64,000 nucleotides of DNA, taken from NCBI RefSeq assembly GCF_023703085.1, contig NZ_JAMQJY010000002.1:248001-312000 (forward strand). Reading direction: 5' to 3'. Shown here piece by piece: positions 9,835 through 18,882 of the stretch. The translations under genes were made by a program, and so were the position numbers. This DNA comes from Alkalicoccobacillus plakortidis (GTDB taxonomy: Bacteria > Bacillota > Bacilli > Bacillales > Bacillaceae_D). The first letter of the stretch is position 1, and the number at the start of each line of letters is the position of its first letter. The notes under the pieces were generated by a model. That model was not told the DNA's origin, searched no databases, and saw nothing but the letters and a program-made list of their open reading frames with translations.

Positions 9835-10738
9835 ATGAAGATCGCAATTACAGGTGGTAGTGGATTTATTGGACAGAAATTAACGGCGCAGTTAACATCA
9901 GCCGGCCACGATGTTCTCATTCTCACACGAAGCTTAGAAGGTAAAAAACAAACAGACAACGTCTCCTATGTAAAATGGATGAGCGATGATTCCAGTCCAG
10001 AAGTGGAGCTTGAAGGTATAGATGGAATAGTCAATTTAGCAGGCGAGTCTATAATGGGCCGCTGGACAGAGAAAAAGAAGCAACGAATTTTATCTAGTCG
10101 CATCAAAGCAACTCAAGCTGTATTATCGATTATTAAAAAGCTGAAGCAAAAACCAAAAGTTTTACTGAATGCTTCTGCAATTGGCTATTATGGTGTGTCA
10201 GAGACAATAGATTTTGTTGAAGGATCAGAACCTGTTGAAACTAACTTCCTATCTGAAGTAACAGATAGATGGGAAACAGAAGCTGCTAAAGCCAAAGACT
10301 TTGGACTTCGAGTGGTATTCGGTCGCATAGGAATTGTTCTTGATAAACAAGAAGGGGCTCTGCCAAAAATGGTTTTGCCATATAAATTATATGCTGGAGG
10401 AACACTTGGAACCGGAAAACAATGGATGTCATGGATTCATATTCATGATCTCGCTTCGTTGTATCAATTTGCATTAGAGAATGAACACATCTCAGGACCA
10501 CTTAATATCACTGCTCCAAACCCAATGCAAATGATAGAATTCGGAAAAACCATTTCGCAAGTGATTGGCAAACCACACTGGTTTCCAAGCTCCAAAAATA
10601 GCGATTACAACGATTTTGGGAGAAATGAGTACCTTGTTAGTTGATGGCCAAAAAGTATTCCCGAGAAAAGCGACGGATAATGGATTTATATATACCTATA
10701 GTGAGCTAAAACCCGCTCTTCGCGATTTAATTGGATAA
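9835..10738 (+). CDS. yfhF: YfhF, SDR-family NAD-dependent epimerase (SulA-like), frameshifted near 3' end
   Basis: An extended SDR of the YfcH/YfhF epimerase family, with MKIAITGGSGFIGQKL at the N-terminus, NLAGE, and a Tyr-containing SAIGYYG. The ATG at 9835 has AGGAGG upstream; a longer in-frame start lacks it and overlaps recX. The frame breaks at 10585-10590 (CCAAGC). Removing one A gives WFPAPKIAITTILGEMSTLL and continues to DLIG and a TAA at 10738, the full family length of about 300 residues. As sequenced the protein would end at 10644. The cellular role is unproven; family members have been linked to cell division only by similarity. Confidence 0.85.
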
Positions 10739-10778
10739 ATAAGCGAATAGCACAACATGAGAGAAATTCTTACATTTG

Positions 10779-10812
10779 TGGTTTGAACATTTGCTTATGG
10801 GGTACCTATATA
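10779..10812 (+). promoter_or_regulatory. Overlapping sigma-B-like and sigma-A-like promoters of ectABC
   Basis: TGGTTTGA (10779-10786) and GGGTAC (10800-10805), 13 bases apart, resemble the sigma-B consensus RGGXTTRA/GGGTAT. Interleaved with it, TTGAAC (10783-10788) and TATATA (10807-10812), 18 bases apart, form a sigma-A-like promoter. Both would give a 5' leader of about 180 bases before ectA. A general-stress promoter on an osmoprotectant operon is biologically sensible. Confidence 0.5.
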
Positions 10813-10857
10813 CAGGAAACAAAAAGAAATAAGGGGGTTACCTCTGCTCATATGCAG

Positions 10858-10901
10858 TGAACAAGTTTAATACGGTTTAATGCCGTTTTAGCTTGTTTGC
10901 C
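10858..10901 (+). promoter_or_regulatory. Stem-loop in the ectA leader
   Basis: ACAAG...ACGG and CCGT...CTTGT pair to form a two-part hairpin in the untranslated leader. It has no U-run, so it is not a simple terminator; a regulatory role is only a guess. Confidence 0.3.
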
Positions 10902-10994
10902 TCTAAATCTGCTTAACGTTACCATTATGAGTGGAGTTTCTTTCCAAAAGAAAAAACGTATTAAAAATACAGTAGGTTAAAAGGGGTGAAGACA

Positions 10995-11498
10995 ATGAGC
11001 AAACAAACAGCAACCATCATTCCAGTTACATTCGAAAAGCCTAAAAAGGAAGACAGTTCGGCTATGTGGAATCTTGTGAACAATTCTACACTCGATCAAA
11101 ATTCACCATACAAGTATATGATGATGGCTGATTTCTTTACCGACACATGTATTGTAGCTAAACAAGATGAAGAACTAGTTGGTTTTGTCACAGCATTTAT
11201 TCAACCTGAACGTCCAGATACTCTATTTATTTGGCAAGTTGGTGTAGACCCTTCACAAAGAGGTAAAGGATTAGCATCAAAAATGATTGCGGAACTCGTT
11301 CAATGGAACGCTGATAACGTAAATTATTTAGAAGCTACTGTAACACCATCTAACGAAGCATCAAGAGCCTTATTTAAAAAGCTCGGTAGAGAATCAAAAA
11401 CTGAATGTATAATCTCTGATCATTTTTCAGCATCACTATTTCCAGACGACAGCCATGAGAAAGAACAACTATTTAGAATAGGTCCATTTAAATCTTAA
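10995..11498 (+). CDS. ectA: Diaminobutyrate acetyltransferase EctA
   Basis: EctA acetylates L-2,4-diaminobutyrate to N-gamma-acetyl-diaminobutyrate, the second step of ectoine synthesis. It is a GNAT enzyme; the acetyl-CoA loop is visible as VGVDPSQRGKGLASKMI and the C-terminal part as EATVTPSNEASRALFKKLGR. The ATG at 10995 is preferred to the GTG at 10986 because AAGGGGTG then serves as ribosome site; the product has 167 residues. It is the first gene of ectABC, 39 bases before ectB. Confidence 0.95.
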   Translation: MSKQTATIIPVTFEKPKKEDSSAMWNLVNNSTLDQNSPYKYMMMADFFTDTCIVAKQDEELVGFVTAFIQPERPDTLFIWQVGVDPSQRGKGLASKMIAELVQWNADNVNYLEATVTPSNEASRALFKKLGRESKTECIISDHFSASLFPDDSHEKEQLFRIGPFKS

Positions 11499-11537
11499 AT
11501 TAACGGTTTATCATTTAAAGGAGGAGTACTTTAAAAC

Positions 11538-12827
11538 ATGACTCAGAAAACGGATATGAACATTTTTGCACAGATGGAATCAGAGGTTCGCAGTTATTGC
11601 CGTAGCTTTCCAACCGTTTTTACTAAAGCTAAAGGCCACAAGATGTGGGATGAGGAAGGCAAAGAATATATCGATTTCTTTTCTGGTGCTGGTGCACTGA
11701 ACTATGGTCATAACGATCCTTTGATGAAAGAGAAGCTAGTTGAATATATTCTGAGTGATGGTATTACCCATTCACTAGACATGGCAACTACACCAAAGGC
11801 TGTTTTTCTAGAAGAATTTAATAACACCATCTTAAAGCCGCGTGACTTGAATTATAAGGTCATGTTCCCTGGTCCTACTGGAACAAATACGGTAGAAAGT
11901 GCGTTAAAGCTTGCGAGAAAAGTAACAGGGCGCACAGATATCATTAGTTTTACTAATGGTTTTCATGGAATGACGATTGGTGCTTTATCAGTTACAGGTA
12001 ATTCATTCAAACGTAAAGGTGCTGGTATTCCACTTACTAATACTGTAACAATGCCCTATGACAATTTTGTCAGCGATGAACTCGACACTCTGGAGTATCT
12101 CGAGCGCTTCCTAGACGATGGAGGCAGCGGTGTTGCCATTCCGGCAGCCATTATTCTCGAGACAGTCCAAGGTGAAGGCGGGATTAATGCCGCACGATTC
12201 GAGTGGCTTAAAAAAGTGGAAGCTATCTGCAAACGTTGGGATATCCTTCTGATTGTGGATGACGTGCAAGCTGGTATCGGTAGAACTGGAACGTTCTTCA
12301 GCTTTGAACAAGCAGGTATAAAACCAGATATCGTATGTCTTTCAAAATCCATCAGTGGTTATGGTCTGCCACTGGCATTAACATTAATTAAACCAGAGTA
12401 CGACATCTGGGAGCCCGGCGAACATAACGGTACATTCCGTGGAAATAACCATGCCTTTATTACGGCAACAGCTGCCCTATCCTACTGGAAGGATGACAGC
12501 TTTGAAAACAAAATCGCTGAACAATCAAAACGAATCTATTCTTTCTTAGAGGATATCGTTGCCAAATATCCACAACTAGAAGGTGAAGTACGCGGACGTG
12601 GATTTATGGTTGGCGTGTGCTCAGCTAAAGAAGGTCTAGCAGGTAAAGTAGCAGCAGAAGCATTTTCTCGTGGACTGATTATGGAAACGGCTGGACCGAA
12701 TGATGAGGTATTCAAATTATTCCCTGCCCTAACCATAACGGATGAAGGTCTAGAGCAAGGGTTCCGCATTATTGAAGAATCAGTTGAATCAGCAGTCAAT
12801 CCAAAAGAACTTGTAACAAACGCATAA
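11538..12827 (+). CDS. ectB: Diaminobutyrate-2-oxoglutarate aminotransferase EctB
   Basis: EctB is a PLP class III aminotransferase making L-2,4-diaminobutyrate from aspartate semialdehyde and glutamate, the first step of ectoine synthesis. The 429 residues include [17 protein letters not shown], the [10 protein letters not shown] segment, [12 protein letters not shown] with the cofactor-binding Asp, and the Schiff-base Lys in [18 protein letters not shown] precedes the ATG. It is full length and in frame, in the centre of ectABC. Confidence 0.96.
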   Translation: MTQKTDMNIFAQMESEVRSYCRSFPTVFTKAKGHKMWDEEGKEYIDFFSGAGALNYGHNDPLMKEKLVEYILSDGITHSLDMATTPKAVFLEEFNNTILKPRDLNYKVMFPGPTGTNTVESALKLARKVTGRTDIISFTNGFHGMTIGALSVTGNSFKRKGAGIPLTNTVTMPYDNFVSDELDTLEYLERFLDDGGSGVAIPAAIILETVQGEGGINAARFEWLKKVEAICKRWDILLIVDDVQAGIGRTGTFFSFEQAGIKPDIVCLSKSISGYGLPLALTLIKPEYDIWEPGEHNGTFRGNNHAFITATAALSYWKDDSFENKIAEQSKRIYSFLEDIVAKYPQLEGEVRGRGFMVGVCSAKEGLAGKVAAEAFSRGLIMETAGPNDEVFKLFPALTITDEGLEQGFRIIEESVESAVNPKELVTNA

Positions 12828-12851
12828 ACGTTAACTGGAGGGGTCATAAGG

Positions 12852-13249
12852 ATGAAAGTAGTATCATTAAAAGATGTAATCGGATCAGAAAATGAAGTAG
12901 AAGCTGAAAACGGAAACTGGGTTAGTCGTCGTCTATTATTTAAAAAAGACGGAATGGGCTATTCAGTGAACGACACCATCATTCGAGCAGGTACTGAAAC
13001 ACACATCTGGTATCAGAATCATCTTGAAGCCGTTTATTGCATCGAAGGCTCTGGTGAAGTTGAAACGATTAAAGATGGCAAGTATGGCCAATCAAAGCCG
13101 GAGATATCTATGCATTAGATGAGCATGACGAGCATCTCCTACGCGCTCACGAAGGTGGAGACATGCGTATGGTATGTGTCTTTAATCCTCCACTAACAGG
13201 TCGAGAGCACCATGACGAGAACGGTGTTTACCCTGTAGATGAAGATTAA
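12852..13249 (+). CDS. ectC: L-ectoine synthase EctC, frameshifted as sequenced
   Basis: EctC closes N-gamma-acetyl-diaminobutyrate to ectoine in a cupin-fold, metal-dependent reaction. The first frame carries [17 protein letters not shown] and the metal-site region [19 protein letters not shown]. After DGK near 13080 the frame is lost; the next frame continues [20 protein letters not shown] to PVDED and TAA at 13249. One base is missing here, so this lesion differs from the GCTTGG class. Joined, the protein is about 132 residues, the normal size. GGAGGGG lies before the ATG. With ectA and ectB intact, a disabled ectC would leave a useless pathway, so I favour a sequence error. Confidence 0.9.
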
Positions 13250-13302
13250 AAGTAAATAAAAAAGGGACGGCAGCTGATTTGAATCACTGTTATACCAAAA
13301 AA

Positions 13303-13336
13303 AGCAGAGCCGGTTTAAACCGACTCTGCTTTTTAA
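13303..13336. terminator. Bidirectional terminator after ectABC
   Basis: AGCAGAG(C/T)CGGTTT and its complement form a 14-bp stem with A- and T-runs on the two sides, between convergent genes. Confidence 0.9.
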
Positions 13337-13629
13337 TGTACCAACACTTGTTCAAATTCAATTTCCTTTGGATCTAATCCTATTTTCCCTAAAAACTCTG
13401 CTACCTCATCCATAGTATCTAAAGGGTATTGCGTATGACATAGGTGGCTGGTTCGCTTTAAGCTGGCTTGAAAGGATTCACTTAAAGCAAGCTCACTCTT
13501 AACTGAATAAATCGCTTGAAGGACTTTTTCGTCACGTTCAAAGCTAACAAACCCATCACTCTGATTAAAATAAACAATGAGCGGCACATTTGTGTGCGGA
13601 TGGATGATATGTGCTTTAAATAAGTTCAC
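13333..13629 (-). CDS. Hypothetical 98-residue protein
   Basis: A soluble protein beginning MNLFKAHIIHPHTNVPLIVYF, with strands in the first third and helices later. No motif is recognised and no signal or membrane segment is seen. It lies convergent with ectC, sharing its terminator, with GGGAGGGGGAAG ahead of the ATG. Nothing links it functionally to ectoine synthesis. Confidence 0.65.
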   Translation of the reverse strand: MNLFKAHIIHPHTNVPLIVYFNQSDGFVSFERDEKVLQAIYSVKSELALSESFQASLKRTSHLCHTQYPLDTMDEVAEFLGKIGLDPKEIEFEQVLVH

Positions 13630-13939
13630 TGCTTCCCCCTCCCTCTATAGCTCTCCTCCTGAGGACTATAAAAATTCACTGTATACTAATAGGTACTCTA
13701 CGTTTCCCTCTTGCTATTTGTGTTAAACGTTTTTCAAAACAATGCCATGAGAAATGTTGAATGTAGTAGAATTCAGTATATTAATAAAGAATGCTTTTTT
13801 AACACTCTAATCCTATGAACCGAAATTGCATATTGCTACTATAATCTTGACTCAATTTAAAGTAAAGCAAATGGCTATAGCTGTTAGGACATTTTTTAGA
13901 GAATGTATCGAAAAAGTAGATGAGAGAATTGGATCTTTA
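13630..13939. other. Intergenic region without a recognised gene
   Basis: This AT-rich stretch separates the 5' end of the hypothetical gene at 13629 from the terminator at 13941. I see no convincing ORF with a ribosome site, no repeat and no riboswitch-like motif in it. Confidence 0.5.
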
Positions 13940-13940
13940 A

Positions 13941-13979
13941 ACAAAAGGAGTCCCTGTTTCATTTCAGGTGACTCCTTTT
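13941..13979 (-). terminator. Terminator of the rRNA methyltransferase gene
   Basis: AAAAGGAGTC and GACTCCTTTT pair around a loop containing CCTG/CAGG; the A-rich side gives a U-run on the minus strand. Confidence 0.8.
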
Positions 13980-13993
13980 GACATGCAAGTTTC

Positions 13994-15403
13994 TTATTTT
14001 TTTAAGCTTAACTCGGTCACACTCTCAACCTGAGCAGTCCACGGGAACATATCAACCGGTTGAATGTTATTCACTTTATAACCTGCCAAGCGAAGTTGTT
14101 CAACATCTTTTGCCAGTGTGGATGGGTTACAGGAAACATAAACAATTCGTTGTGGCTTTGTTTGTTTGAGAGTTGTTAATAATTTTTGATCACAGCCAGT
14201 TCTTGGCGGATCGACAACAACAACATCTGGTGACCAGCCCTGCCTTACCCACTTTGGTAACCACTCTTCAGCTTTTCCAACTTCATATTGGTAAGAGCGA
14301 ACTCCATTTTTCCGGGCATTATGACGTGCGTCAACAATTGACTCTTCTATGACATCCATGCCTCTAACTTCAGCCACTTGATCAGAAAGCCATAAACCAA
14401 TCGTTCCTACCCCACAATAAGCATCAACTAGCTTTTCAGTTCCAGTTAATTTTGCCGCCTTTTTGGCTTCATTATATAAAACAACTGTCTGCTCAGGATT
14501 TAATTGAAAAAAAGCTCTTGCTGACAGCGAAAATGAAACATCGCCCAGAGTTTCATGAATCGTCTCTTCCCCAGAAACCAAGGTCGTTCTGTCACCAAAA
14601 ATCAATGATGTTTTCTGATCATTTATATTTTGCATAAAAGAAGTAACCTCAGGCAACCGTTTTTTTACTTCTTCTATTACTTGCTTACGTTTTGGAATGG
14701 TTTCTTCCGCTGTGACAAGCACAAGCTGAACATCTCCAGTTTTAAAACTGACACGTGTCACAATGGTGCGAATCGCCCCACGATGTTTTCGTTCATTATA
14801 AATCGAAATATCCAGATCTTGAAGAATCTCTTTCATCACCTGCGTCACATGATTAGATGATTTGTGTTGAACCATACAGGCAGAAAGATCAATAAGCTTA
14901 TGAGAGTTTTGCGCATACAGCCCCGCTTCAACTACTCCTTTGCTCTTCTTCACCTGAAGCTGACTCTTATTCCGATAGTACCAAGGATTATCCATTCCAC
15001 GTGTCTTCTGTATAGGGAGTTTCTCGTTCGAAAAGTTTGTATACCTCTCAAAAGCCTGCCTTACAAGGTCTGCTTTCTCGCGTAAAGAAGCCTCATACTC
15101 CATATGCTGCAGCTGACAACCTCCACATTGATCATAAATCGGACAGGGCGGATCAATTCTCTCAGTGGATTTTTTACGAATCTTTTTGATCGCTGCCTCT
15201 GAAAACCTCTCTCCTGGCTTGGTTACCGTTGCAACCACTTCTTCTCCCGGCAAAGCACCTGGGACAAATACAACGTGGCGTTTATAGTATCCAACCCCTT
15301 CTCCATTAATACCTAATCGTTTTATTGTAAGAGGAAATTGTTGTCCAACTTCAACTGTTGTCGTATTAGTCTTACCTGCACTTGCTTGATTTGATGATTT
15401 CAT
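13994..15403 (-). CDS. rlmD: 23S rRNA (uracil-5-)-methyltransferase, RlmD/RlmCD family
   Basis: A SAM-dependent m5U methyltransferase of the TrmA/RlmCD/RumA group. In order it has an N-terminal TRAM RNA-binding domain ([16 protein letters not shown]), an iron-sulfur cysteine set ([12 protein letters not shown]), a Rossmann domain with [13 protein letters not shown], and the catalytic Cys in [12 protein letters not shown] chose the ATG at 15403 with GGAGTG upstream, giving 469 residues, rather than the upstream start at 15454. B. subtilis has two paralogues, YefA (RlmCD) and YfjO; nearby pdaA suggests the YfjO position, so the exact target uridine is uncertain. Confidence 0.85.
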   Translation of the reverse strand: MKSSNQASAGKTNTTTVEVGQQFPLTIKRLGINGEGVGYYKRHVVFVPGALPGEEVVATVTKPGERFSEAAIKKIRKKSTERIDPPCPIYDQCGGCQLQHMEYEASLREKADLVRQAFERYTNFSNEKLPIQKTRGMDNPWYYRNKSQLQVKKSKGVVEAGLYAQNSHKLIDLSACMVQHKSSNHVTQVMKEILQDLDISIYNERKHRGAIRTIVTRVSFKTGDVQLVLVTAEETIPKRKQVIEEVKKRLPEVTSFMQNINDQKTSLIFGDRTTLVSGEETIHETLGDVSFSLSARAFFQLNPEQTVVLYNEAKKAAKLTGTEKLVDAYCGVGTIGLWLSDQVAEVRGMDVIEESIVDARHNARKNGVRSYQYEVGKAEEWLPKWVRQGWSPDVVVVDPPRTGCDQKLLTTLKQTKPQRIVYVSCNPSTLAKDVEQLRLAGYKVNNIQPVDMFPWTAQVESVTELSLKK

Positions 15404-15539
15404 ATTCGACACTCCAATGTTTACAACTTCATATATGAAGTATAGCACGTTCATAGATCTTCCTAAACTTACTAAACACTTTGGGCATTTTCTCTGATAG
15501 AATAGTAAAAGTAATGGCTAGTGGAGGAGTGAATAAAAA

Positions 15540-15902
15540 TTGTCTATACCTACGGATGTAGCGTCTTTGCAGATTATGGCGCATGTCTACAAACGTAAAA
15601 GCGCTCAGTCTACATTTGAAAAGACGGTAGAAAGCCTGGTAAGTTCCGTTCCTTATATAGATTGGGTTGGGATCTACCTTTACGAAAAATTAAACCATAA
15701 ACTCGTTGCCGCCTCATGCTTTGAGGACGACTTACAATGGACATGTAATGGTGAATTGAAGTTTCCAATTACTGACTCATCTGAGCAAGAAATCGGTATA
15801 ATGATTGTACGCAGTAAACAATCAATCGCCTTTGATGTAACAGATGTTTCTACTTTAAAAACAATCGCATCAGCAATTGGTCAAGAAACACTTGTTAATT
15901 AA
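15540..15902 (+). CDS. GAF-domain protein
   Basis: A 120-residue protein that is essentially one GAF domain: PYIDWVGIYLYEK, then AASCFEDD and the C-terminal helix LKTIASAIGQE. GAF domains bind small molecules or act in redox sensing. This one lacks the cysteines of free-Met sulfoxide reductase and has no output domain, so its job is unknown. The start is a TTG at 15540 with GGAGGAG upstream. It is divergent from the methyltransferase and ends at a strong terminator. Confidence 0.75.
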   Translation: MSIPTDVASLQIMAHVYKRKSAQSTFEKTVESLVSSVPYIDWVGIYLYEKLNHKLVAASCFEDDLQWTCNGELKFPITDSSEQEIGIMIVRSKQSIAFDVTDVSTLKTIASAIGQETLVN

Positions 15903-15908
15903 CTTATA

Positions 15909-15949
15909 CCACTAAAAAACCTCAGCTGAGTGCCGAGGTTTTTTAGTGG
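15909..15949. terminator. Strong bidirectional terminator
   Basis: A long stem CCACTAAAAAACCTC...GAGGTTTTTTAGTGG lies after the GAF gene. Because both arms contain runs, it can also end minus-strand transcripts coming from pdaA through repeat array A. Confidence 0.85.
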
Positions 15950-16006
15950 TTTAGTGAAGTTTGTGCGAGGAAATAAATAAGACCGAGCTTGCTTGTGTAG
16001 GTAGGT

Positions 16007-16258
16007 GCTAATCAAGAATCGAAGCTCTGTTAGCAAGAGCATTATACTCCCTAGCAAGAGCTCTGGCTCCTTATCAAGAACGTTTGGCTCTCTTCCAAGA
16101 ACTCAGACTCCTTACCAAGTGCGTTCGCCTCTCTTCCAAGAGCTCCAAGCTCCTTACCAAGACCTTTTGGCTCTCTTCAAAGAGCTCAGGCTCCTCACCA
16201 AGAGCCCAAGCCTCTTACTAAGACGAATCTGCTACACCAAGAACCCTAACTCCTCTCC
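16007..16258. repeat. Intergenic repeat array A, about 12 units, 20-21 bp half-units
   Basis: Tandem degenerate units alternate between a 21-bp type (like TTACCAAGACCTTTTGGCTCT) shortened here to its core TTACCAAG...GGCTCT, and a 20-bp type CTTCCAAGAGCTCAGGCTCC. The paired period is 41 bp. The shared core read across unit borders is GGCTCY-YTWCCAAGAGC. The array lies between the terminator at 15949 and the 3' end of pdaA and has no coding constraint. Confidence 0.85.
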
Positions 16259-16266
16259 CCACCAAA

Positions 16267-17055
16267 CTAAGGAATCATTTTCTGAGCCGTTAGATCGTCC
16301 AGGCTTTCAAATGTGTATCCTTGCTTTTTCGCTTCGTCTATCACTCTAGGCAAGGCCTCTGCGTTATCGCTTGATACGGAGTGAAGCAGCATAATGGCGC
16401 CGGGGTGAATGCGGTCCATGATTTTGTTATAAGCATAATCCGCGCCTTTTTGTTTGTTTACATCCCAGTCTGCATAGGCAAGGGACCAGAATACATTGAT
16501 GTAGCCTTCTGCTTCTGATAGTTCTAGGCTACGTTCACTGAATTCGCCACGCGGGGGACGTAGGTAGTTCATATATTCAATACCTGTTAGCTCGGCAAAT
16601 CGTTTTTTTACTTTAAGTAATTCTCTTGATAATCGTTCGCCATCAACGGCTGGCAGACTCGGATGATGCCAGGAATGGTTTCCCACAATATGTCCTTCAT
16701 TCACCATTCGTTTAACGAGGTCAGGCGCAGAATCTAGATAGTGGCCTGTTACAAAAAATGTTGCAGGGACTTTTTTCTCTCTTAATACATCTAGAACTTT
16801 TTCTGTATAGCCATTTTCATATCCATTATCGAATGTTAAGTATAGAACTTTTCGTTCTGTATCACCGATAAAGTAACCTCCTGCTTCATCAAGCAGTTTT
16901 ATAAATTCTGGTTCAGTTGTTACGGGTTCATGATTCTTCGTTGGTTTAAAACTCCAGTGAAGAACGTCATTATCATAAGCCTGTACTTGCTCGTTTGTTC
17001 CTACTGCAATGACTCCAATTATAATAATTAACATGATGATCCACTTTGCTTTCAT
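16267..17055 (-). CDS. pdaA: Polysaccharide deacetylase PdaA (muramic delta-lactam synthesis)
   Basis: PdaA deacetylates muramic acid residues during spore cortex formation and is needed for cortex hydrolysis in germination. The protein has an N-terminal signal peptide, then the NodB-fold motif TFDNGYENGYT carrying the PdaA-type DN in place of DD, the metal site GNHSWHHPSLP, RPPRGEFSE, and HPGAIMLLHSVS near the end. It is very close to B. subtilis PdaA over its length. The ATG at 17055 has AGAGGTGAG just upstream and gives 262 residues. Array A begins eight bases after its stop codon, so no terminator separates them; the nearest is beyond the array. Confidence 0.92.
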   Translation of the reverse strand: MKAKWIIMLIIIIGVIAVGTNEQVQAYDNDVLHWSFKPTKNHEPVTTEPEFIKLLDEAGGYFIGDTERKVLYLTFDNGYENGYTEKVLDVLREKKVPATFFVTGHYLDSAPDLVKRMVNEGHIVGNHSWHHPSLPAVDGERLSRELLKVKKRFAELTGIEYMNYLRPPRGEFSERSLELSEAEGYINVFWSLAYADWDVNKQKGADYAYNKIMDRIHPGAIMLLHSVSSDNAEALPRVIDEAKKQGYTFESLDDLTAQKMIP

Positions 17056-17137
17056 TTTCTCACCTCTACACAGCTGTTTATAAATAGCATGCATCGACCA
17101 TGAGATTTTACTTACTCCATATTTTGGACAAATTTAA

Positions 17138-17160
17138 ACCGACCCACAAAATGGATCGGT
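17138..17160 (-). terminator. Terminator of the CuA lipoprotein gene
   Basis: ACCGATCCA and TGGGTCGGT pair, followed on the minus strand by TTTAAATTT. Confidence 0.75.
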
Positions 17161-17167
17161 TCGTGTT

Positions 17168-17539
17168 CTACTCTACAATTAAGGTTGTAACCATTTCAGC
17201 ATGCCCTGCTCCACACGGGATCGTACAACGGATCGTGTATTCACCTGGTTCCAAATTGGTATTAACAGAACCCTCACCATTGATAGCAACATCCGTACCA
17301 TCAACTTCAATTCCATGATGACCTTCAACATTCTCAAGTGAGATGTTTATGTCTCCTGCTGGAACGGTATATGATTCCTGATCAAAGTCCCAATTAGTTG
17401 CTTTCAGAACAACTTGTTCACCAATCACTTCTACTGGTTCACTTTCATTTGCTTCGTCATTACCAGCTGCTCCACATGCTGTGATGGCAACAAGAAGAAA
17501 GAGGGCAACTAATATAAAAAGCATTTGCTTTAATTTCAT
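17168..17539 (-). CDS. Lipoprotein with a CuA-type cupredoxin domain, free-standing
   Basis: A 123-residue protein with a lipoprotein signal (lipobox ITAC, Cys about 22), a short acidic linker and a cupredoxin domain. The domain has CTIPCGAGHAEM, i.e. Cys-X3-Cys-X3-His-X2-Met, the binuclear CuA motif of cytochrome oxidase subunit II, and an upstream His in EGHHGIEV that could supply the second His ligand. It lacks the two membrane helices of a normal subunit II. It may shuttle electrons or copper on the outer face of the membrane. No oxidase gene lies nearby, the bd-type oxidase at 26-28 kb having no CuA. It has its own terminator, and GGAGGAAT precedes the ATG. Confidence 0.85.
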   Translation of the reverse strand: MKLKQMLFILVALFLLVAITACGAAGNDEANESEPVEVIGEQVVLKATNWDFDQESYTVPAGDINISLENVEGHHGIEVDGTDVAINGEGSVNTNLEPGEYTIRCTIPCGAGHAEMVTTLIVE

Positions 17540-17733
17540 ACAAAGATTCCTCCAAACTTGTCCATTTTCCCCTTAACAGTATACGCCCAAATACTCTCAT
17601 CGTATATCCTATTTCAATATTTTTTTTGACTGTTTCGTTAACAATCGTCATACTGTAGTGTCTTGCCCTTTTATTTATTGTATGTTTTGATTAGAAAGGG
17701 CATATGAATTGCAAATGATGGAGGTATAAATCG

Positions 17734-18541
17734 TTGATTGAATATAAAAATATATTTAGAGGAATTGCCATGGGCATAACTGATCTTGTACCTGGCATAA
17801 GTGGAAGTACAATATTAATGGTGCTTGGTGTATATGAGCGTTTTATTGCTGCATTACATGGATTAACAACAAAGGATTGGAAAAAAAGCCTTGGATTTTT
17901 GATCCCACTTGCTATTGGTGTGGGTAGTGCTCTACTTATATTTAGTAAGATCATAAAATGGCTTCTACTAAATCATCAACCTGTCACCATGTTTTTATTC
18001 TTAGGTTTGATTATAGGTATTGTACCCCTTTTAATTAAAGAAGCTGATGTCAGAAACTCATTTAAACCCATTCATTATATCTTATTAGTTGTTGCGTTTA
18101 TTTTAATCGCTTTAACTTCATTGATACCGAATGAAACAGGTCTTATGACCAATCTAAGTGCTTGGAGATTATATTCTTTTATTTGTTTCAGGATGGTTGG
18201 CTAGTGCGGCCTTAATTCTCCCTGGTATTAGTGGTTCATTAGTTTTTCTTTTATTAGGAGTTTATGCGACGGTAACTACTGCAATCGCAAATATCCAGAT
18301 TCCGATCATTTTAGTTGTAGGTTCAGGAATTGCTGTTGGTATGCTTCTTACAAGTAAGCTTGTACGTTATTTGTTTGCAAACTTCACGATTTATACATAC
18401 GCAGTGATGATTGGTCTTGTAGCGGGTTCTGTTATTGTTGTCTATTCAGAAATCGAGCCAGGTGGATCATTAATTGGCTGTGGAATCACCTTTATTGCAG
18501 GACTAGTCATCGCTTATTTGTTAGGTAGTATTCGAAAGTAA
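17734..18541 (+). CDS. DUF368 polytopic membrane protein, frameshifted as sequenced
   Basis: A DUF368 membrane protein with two inverted copies of the family motif: DLVPGISGST near the start and LILPGISGSLV in the second half, with about eight membrane helices in total. Members of this family have been implicated in undecaprenyl-phosphate recycling, so an envelope-lipid role is plausible. The start is a TTG at 17734 with GGAGG upstream. The frame breaks at 18160-18165 (GCTTGG); removing one T gives LSAGDYILLFVSGWLA and continues to 18541, for about 269 residues. Confidence 0.85.
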
Positions 18542-18558
18542 ACTAAATTATCTTATAG

Positions 18559-18589
18559 GCAGTGGACAATTTTGTCTACTGTTTTTTTA
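18559..18589 (+). terminator. Terminator of the DUF368 gene
   Basis: CAGTGGAC and GTCTACTG pair around ATTTT, followed by TTTTTTT. Confidence 0.8.
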
Positions 18590-18678
18590 TATTAAGTATA
18601 CGTAAACGTTGACGGCATGATTGACTTAAAATAAAATATATATACATTAACTAGGTAAAGGGGTGATTCGATGGGGCA

Positions 18679-18822
18679 GTGAATAGAAAATACAAACTTG
18701 CGGCACGACTTAATGTAGTAGAGCAATTCAAGAAACTAGCTTTTGCCACACAGTTTCTGTTTCAAACACAGCGCAACCGAGTCACATTTAGCCTTAACAG
18801 GACGATCTATACTTATTTTTAA
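18679..18822 (+). CDS. Possible leader ORF upstream of mpfA
   Basis: A 47-codon frame with a GTG start at 18679 encodes a basic peptide beginning MNRKYKLAARLNVVEQFKKL. A purine-rich AAAGGGGTG lies about 14 bases before it, further than ideal. It ends 57 bases before the CNNM gene. It could be a small protein, a leader peptide, or chance; the 338-base gap otherwise holds only the hairpin described next. Confidence 0.3.
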   Translation: MNRKYKLAARLNVVEQFKKLAFATQFLFQTQRNRVTFSLNRTIYTYF

Positions 18823-18847
18823 CGATATTTAATTTTCTTTACAAAAT

Positions 18848-18882
18848 AGGAGGTGACCCCTCTATTATAGAGGGATCTTTTG
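18848..18882 (+). promoter_or_regulatory. Shine-Dalgarno separated from the start codon by a perfect hairpin
   Basis: AGGAGGTGA (18848-18856) is 23 bases from the TTG start at 18880, too far for normal initiation. Between them CCCTCTA-TTA-TAGAGGG (18858-18874) forms a perfect 7-bp hairpin. When folded it leaves about six unpaired bases between the two signals, the optimal spacing. Confidence 0.65.

Noticed and set aside
11538..12827. Minus-strand ORFs of 66-103 residues within ectB
   Set aside because: They are antisense shadows of a strongly conserved coding frame.
13875..13979. A 36-codon plus-strand frame before the methyltransferase gene
   Set aside because: No ribosome site, and its end is the methyltransferase terminator stem.
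16005..16349. A 114-residue plus-strand ORF
   Set aside because: It is the translation of repeat array A running into the antisense of pdaA, with no ribosome site.
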